DNA of 34,864 bases from Flavicella sp042091695. GTDB taxonomy: Bacteria; Bacteroidota; Bacteroidia; Flavobacteriales; Flavobacteriaceae. The notes beneath the pieces were generated by a model. It was not told the origin of the DNA, did not search any database, and was given only the letters and a program-made list of their open reading frames with translations. The stretch's first letter is position 1. Every line of letters begins with the position of its first letter. The stretch spans positions 1 to 34,864 of the forward strand of contig JBELHA010000033.1 of the NCBI GenBank assembly GCA_042091695.1, given 5' to 3'. Made by a program: the position numbers and the translations under genes. Shown here piece after piece: positions 33,130 through 34,864 of the stretch.

Positions 33130-34864
33130 ATGTCTGATTCTAGAAAAAGAAGGGAAGCGCTTTTGTACCACGCAAAGCCAACACCAGGAAAAATAAAGGT
33201 AGTTCCTACAAAAAAATATGCCAGTCAAAGAGATTTGTCATTGGCTTATTCTCCAGGGGTTGCAGAACCTTGTTTGGAAATTGAAAAAAATCCAGAGAAT
33301 GTTTACAAATATACTTCCAAAGGAAACTTAGTCGCTGTGATTTCTAACGGAACAGCAGTGTTGGGATTGGGTGATATTGGTCCGTTGGCGAGTAAACCTG
33401 TCATGGAAGGAAAAGGCTTACTTTTCAAAATATTTGCAGATATAGACGTTTTTGATATCGAAGTAGATGTTAAAGATGTAGACAAGTTTATTGAAACGGT
33501 TAAAGCAATCGCTCCTACTTTTGGAGGCATCAATTTGGAAGATATCAAAGCGCCGGAGGCCTTTGAAATTGAGCGAAGGTTAAAAGAAGAACTCGATATT
33601 CCAGTAATGCACGACGATCAGCACGGTACTGCGATAATATCTGCTGCTGCTTTGATCAATGCATTGGAGATTATAGGAAAAAAAATAGAAGAGGTTCAAA
33701 TCGTAGTTAATGGAGCGGGAGCTGCAGCAATATCCTGTACACGTCTCTACCTATCGATGGGAGCCAAGAGAGAAAATATTGTGATGTGTGACAGTAAGGG
33801 AGTCATTCGTTCTGATAGAGAAACACTCACGTCACAAAAAGCTGAGTTTGCTACGGACAAAGATTTAGATACTTTGGAACAAGCGATGGTGAATTCAGAC
33901 GTGTTTATCGGTTTGTCAAAAGGAGATATTGTAAATCCTGAGATGCTACTATCTATGTCTCATGATCCTATTGTATTTGCAATGGCCAATCCAACACCTG
34001 AAATAAATTACGATCTTGCGGTAAAAACGCGTAAAGATATCATCATGGCGACAGGAAGATCTGACCATCCTAACCAGGTGAATAATGTATTAGGTTTTCC
34101 TTTTATTTTTAGAGGAGCTTTGGATGTCAAAGCAACAGGAATCAATGAAGCTATGAAATTGGCAGCAGTATATGCCTTGGCTGATTTGGCCAAAAAAACA
34201 GTACCAGAACAAGTGAATCTTGCCTACAAACAGTCCAATTTAACTTTTGGGCGCAATTATATTATTCCAAAACCTTTTGACCCTAGATTGATTTATGAAA
34301 TTCCACCTGCGATTGCCAAAGCAGCAATTGATTCAGGAATTGCTACGGCACCAATTCAAGATTGGGAAAAGTACAAAGACGAGCTAATGGAGCGCTTAGG
34401 AACGGGTAATAAAATCGTTCGTATGTTGCACGATAGAGCTAAATCGAATCCAAAACGTTTGGTTTTTAACGAGGCAGACCAACTCAATGTGCTCAAAGCC
34501 GCTCAAATAGTTCACGATGAAGGGATTGCCATTCCAATTCTCTTGGGGAACAAAGACATGATCCAAGCGCATATGAAAGAAATTGGTTTGGAAGGTGAAT
34601 TTGAAATTATAGATCCCAAAACAGAAGCATGCAGAGAACAACGTTATGCCTATGCCGAACTGTATTGGAAAGACAACCAGCGCAAAGGAGTTACCTTGAT
34701 TGAGGCAAGAAAGACAATGCGTGAGCGCAATTATTTTGCTTCTATGATGGTCAACGCCGGAGACGCGGATGCTATGATTACTGGGTATACAAGAAATTAC
34801 GCAAGCTCAATAAAACCCTTGTTTGATACCATTGGAAAGCAAGATGGGGTGTCTAGAATTGCAG
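33130..34864 (+). CDS. maeB: NADP-type malic enzyme MaeB with C-terminal phosphotransacetylase-like domain (partial)
   Basis: The frame from ATG 33130 is open to the window end, giving 578 residues. The malic enzyme half (about 1-430) has YSPGVAEPC, GTAVLGLGDIG, VMHDDQHGTAIIS, the dinucleotide-binding NGAGAAAI and MANPTPEI. From about residue 430 the PTA-like domain begins (KSNPKRLVFNEADQLNVLKAA; AIPILLGN; GDADAMITGY). Oxidative decarboxylation of malate to pyruvate with NADPH is expected, with the PTA domain serving a regulatory role, as in other MaeB proteins. Full length should be about 750-760 residues, so roughly a quarter lies outside. Confidence 0.95.
   Translation, partial: MSDSRKRREALLYHAKPTPGKIKVVPTKKYASQRDLSLAYSPGVAEPCLEIEKNPENVYKYTSKGNLVAVISNGTAVLGLGDIGPLASKPVMEGKGLLFKIFADIDVFDIEVDVKDVDKFIETVKAIAPTFGGINLEDIKAPEAFEIERRLKEELDIPVMHDDQHGTAIISAAALINALEIIGKKIEEVQIVVNGAGAAAISCTRLYLSMGAKRENIVMCDSKGVIRSDRETLTSQKAEFATDKDLDTLEQAMVNSDVFIGLSKGDIVNPEMLLSMSHDPIVFAMANPTPEINYDLAVKTRKDIIMATGRSDHPNQVNNVLGFPFIFRGALDVKATGINEAMKLAAVYALADLAKKTVPEQVNLAYKQSNLTFGRNYIIPKPFDPRLIYEIPPAIAKAAIDSGIATAPIQDWEKYKDELMERLGTGNKIVRMLHDRAKSNPKRLVFNEADQLNVLKAAQIVHDEGIAIPILLGNKDMIQAHMKEIGLEGEFEIIDPKTEACREQRYAYAELYWKDNQRKGVTLIEARKTMRERNYFASMMVNAGDADAMITGYTRNYASSIKPLFDTIGKQDGVSRIA

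Noticed and set aside
1..34864. CRISPR arrays, tRNA or rRNA genes, insertion sequences, phage genes
   Set aside because: No regularly spaced repeats, no cloverleaf-like or rRNA-like sequence and no transposase, integrase or phage gene were recognised while reading either strand.

Overview
The window is a stretch of chromosome from a low-GC member of the Bacteroidota, most likely the Flavobacteriia. The evidence is AT-rich DNA, TAnnTTTG-type -7 boxes in front of many genes with no clear Shine-Dalgarno sites, the fused ResB/CcsA cytochrome c assembly protein, lipoproteins with short LxxC lipoboxes, a MobA with an extra N-terminal domain, and a two-domain malic enzyme. The genus cannot be named from the sequence alone. 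I see no rRNA, tRNA, CRISPR array, insertion sequence or prophage.

Bases 1-10934 are the export end of a capsular or exopolysaccharide locus, all on the + strand. It holds the tail of a probable Wzx flippase, a Wzy-like polymerase, a GT4 glycosyltransferase, a membrane-bound FlaA1/PglF-type UDP-sugar 4,6-dehydratase, a Wza-like outer-membrane lipoprotein, and two tandem Wzc-like tyrosine-kinase copolymerases. The second kinase is remodelled at its N-terminus. Two AT-rich non-coding gaps (1438-1753 and 2909-3189) break up this locus.

Bases 11099-24843 are mixed housekeeping genes: the large CcsBA fusion, a TPR-like membrane protein, a 42-residue membrane microprotein, a minus-strand pair (flippase-like protein plus GT2 glycosyltransferase), ruvC, a DMT-family exporter, an HMA-domain lipoprotein beside a cysteine-rich repeat lipoprotein, ctaA (heme A synthase), aroC, a secreted unknown protein, rplU-rpmA, and waaA. 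Three clear hairpin-plus-T-run terminators separate transcription units here.

Bases 24920-31853 are a molybdenum-cofactor island: moaA, an unknown four-helix membrane protein, moeA, moaC, a two-domain mobA and a membrane-anchored MutS-like ATPase on +, converging with moaD-moaE on -. Together they cover GTP to cyclic pyranopterin (MoaA, MoaC), sulfur insertion (MoaD, MoaE), Mo insertion (MoeA) and guanylylation (MobA). No MoeB, MogA/MoaB or Mo transporter is present in the window. After this come queG (tRNA queuosine) and a MaeB-type malic enzyme cut by the window end.

The least explained items are the CxxxC-repeat lipoprotein with its HMA partner, the MutS-like membrane ATPase and the 158-residue membrane protein inside the Moco island, and the second BY-kinase with its extra membrane segments. 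None is proof of a new system; each is stated with what would test it.
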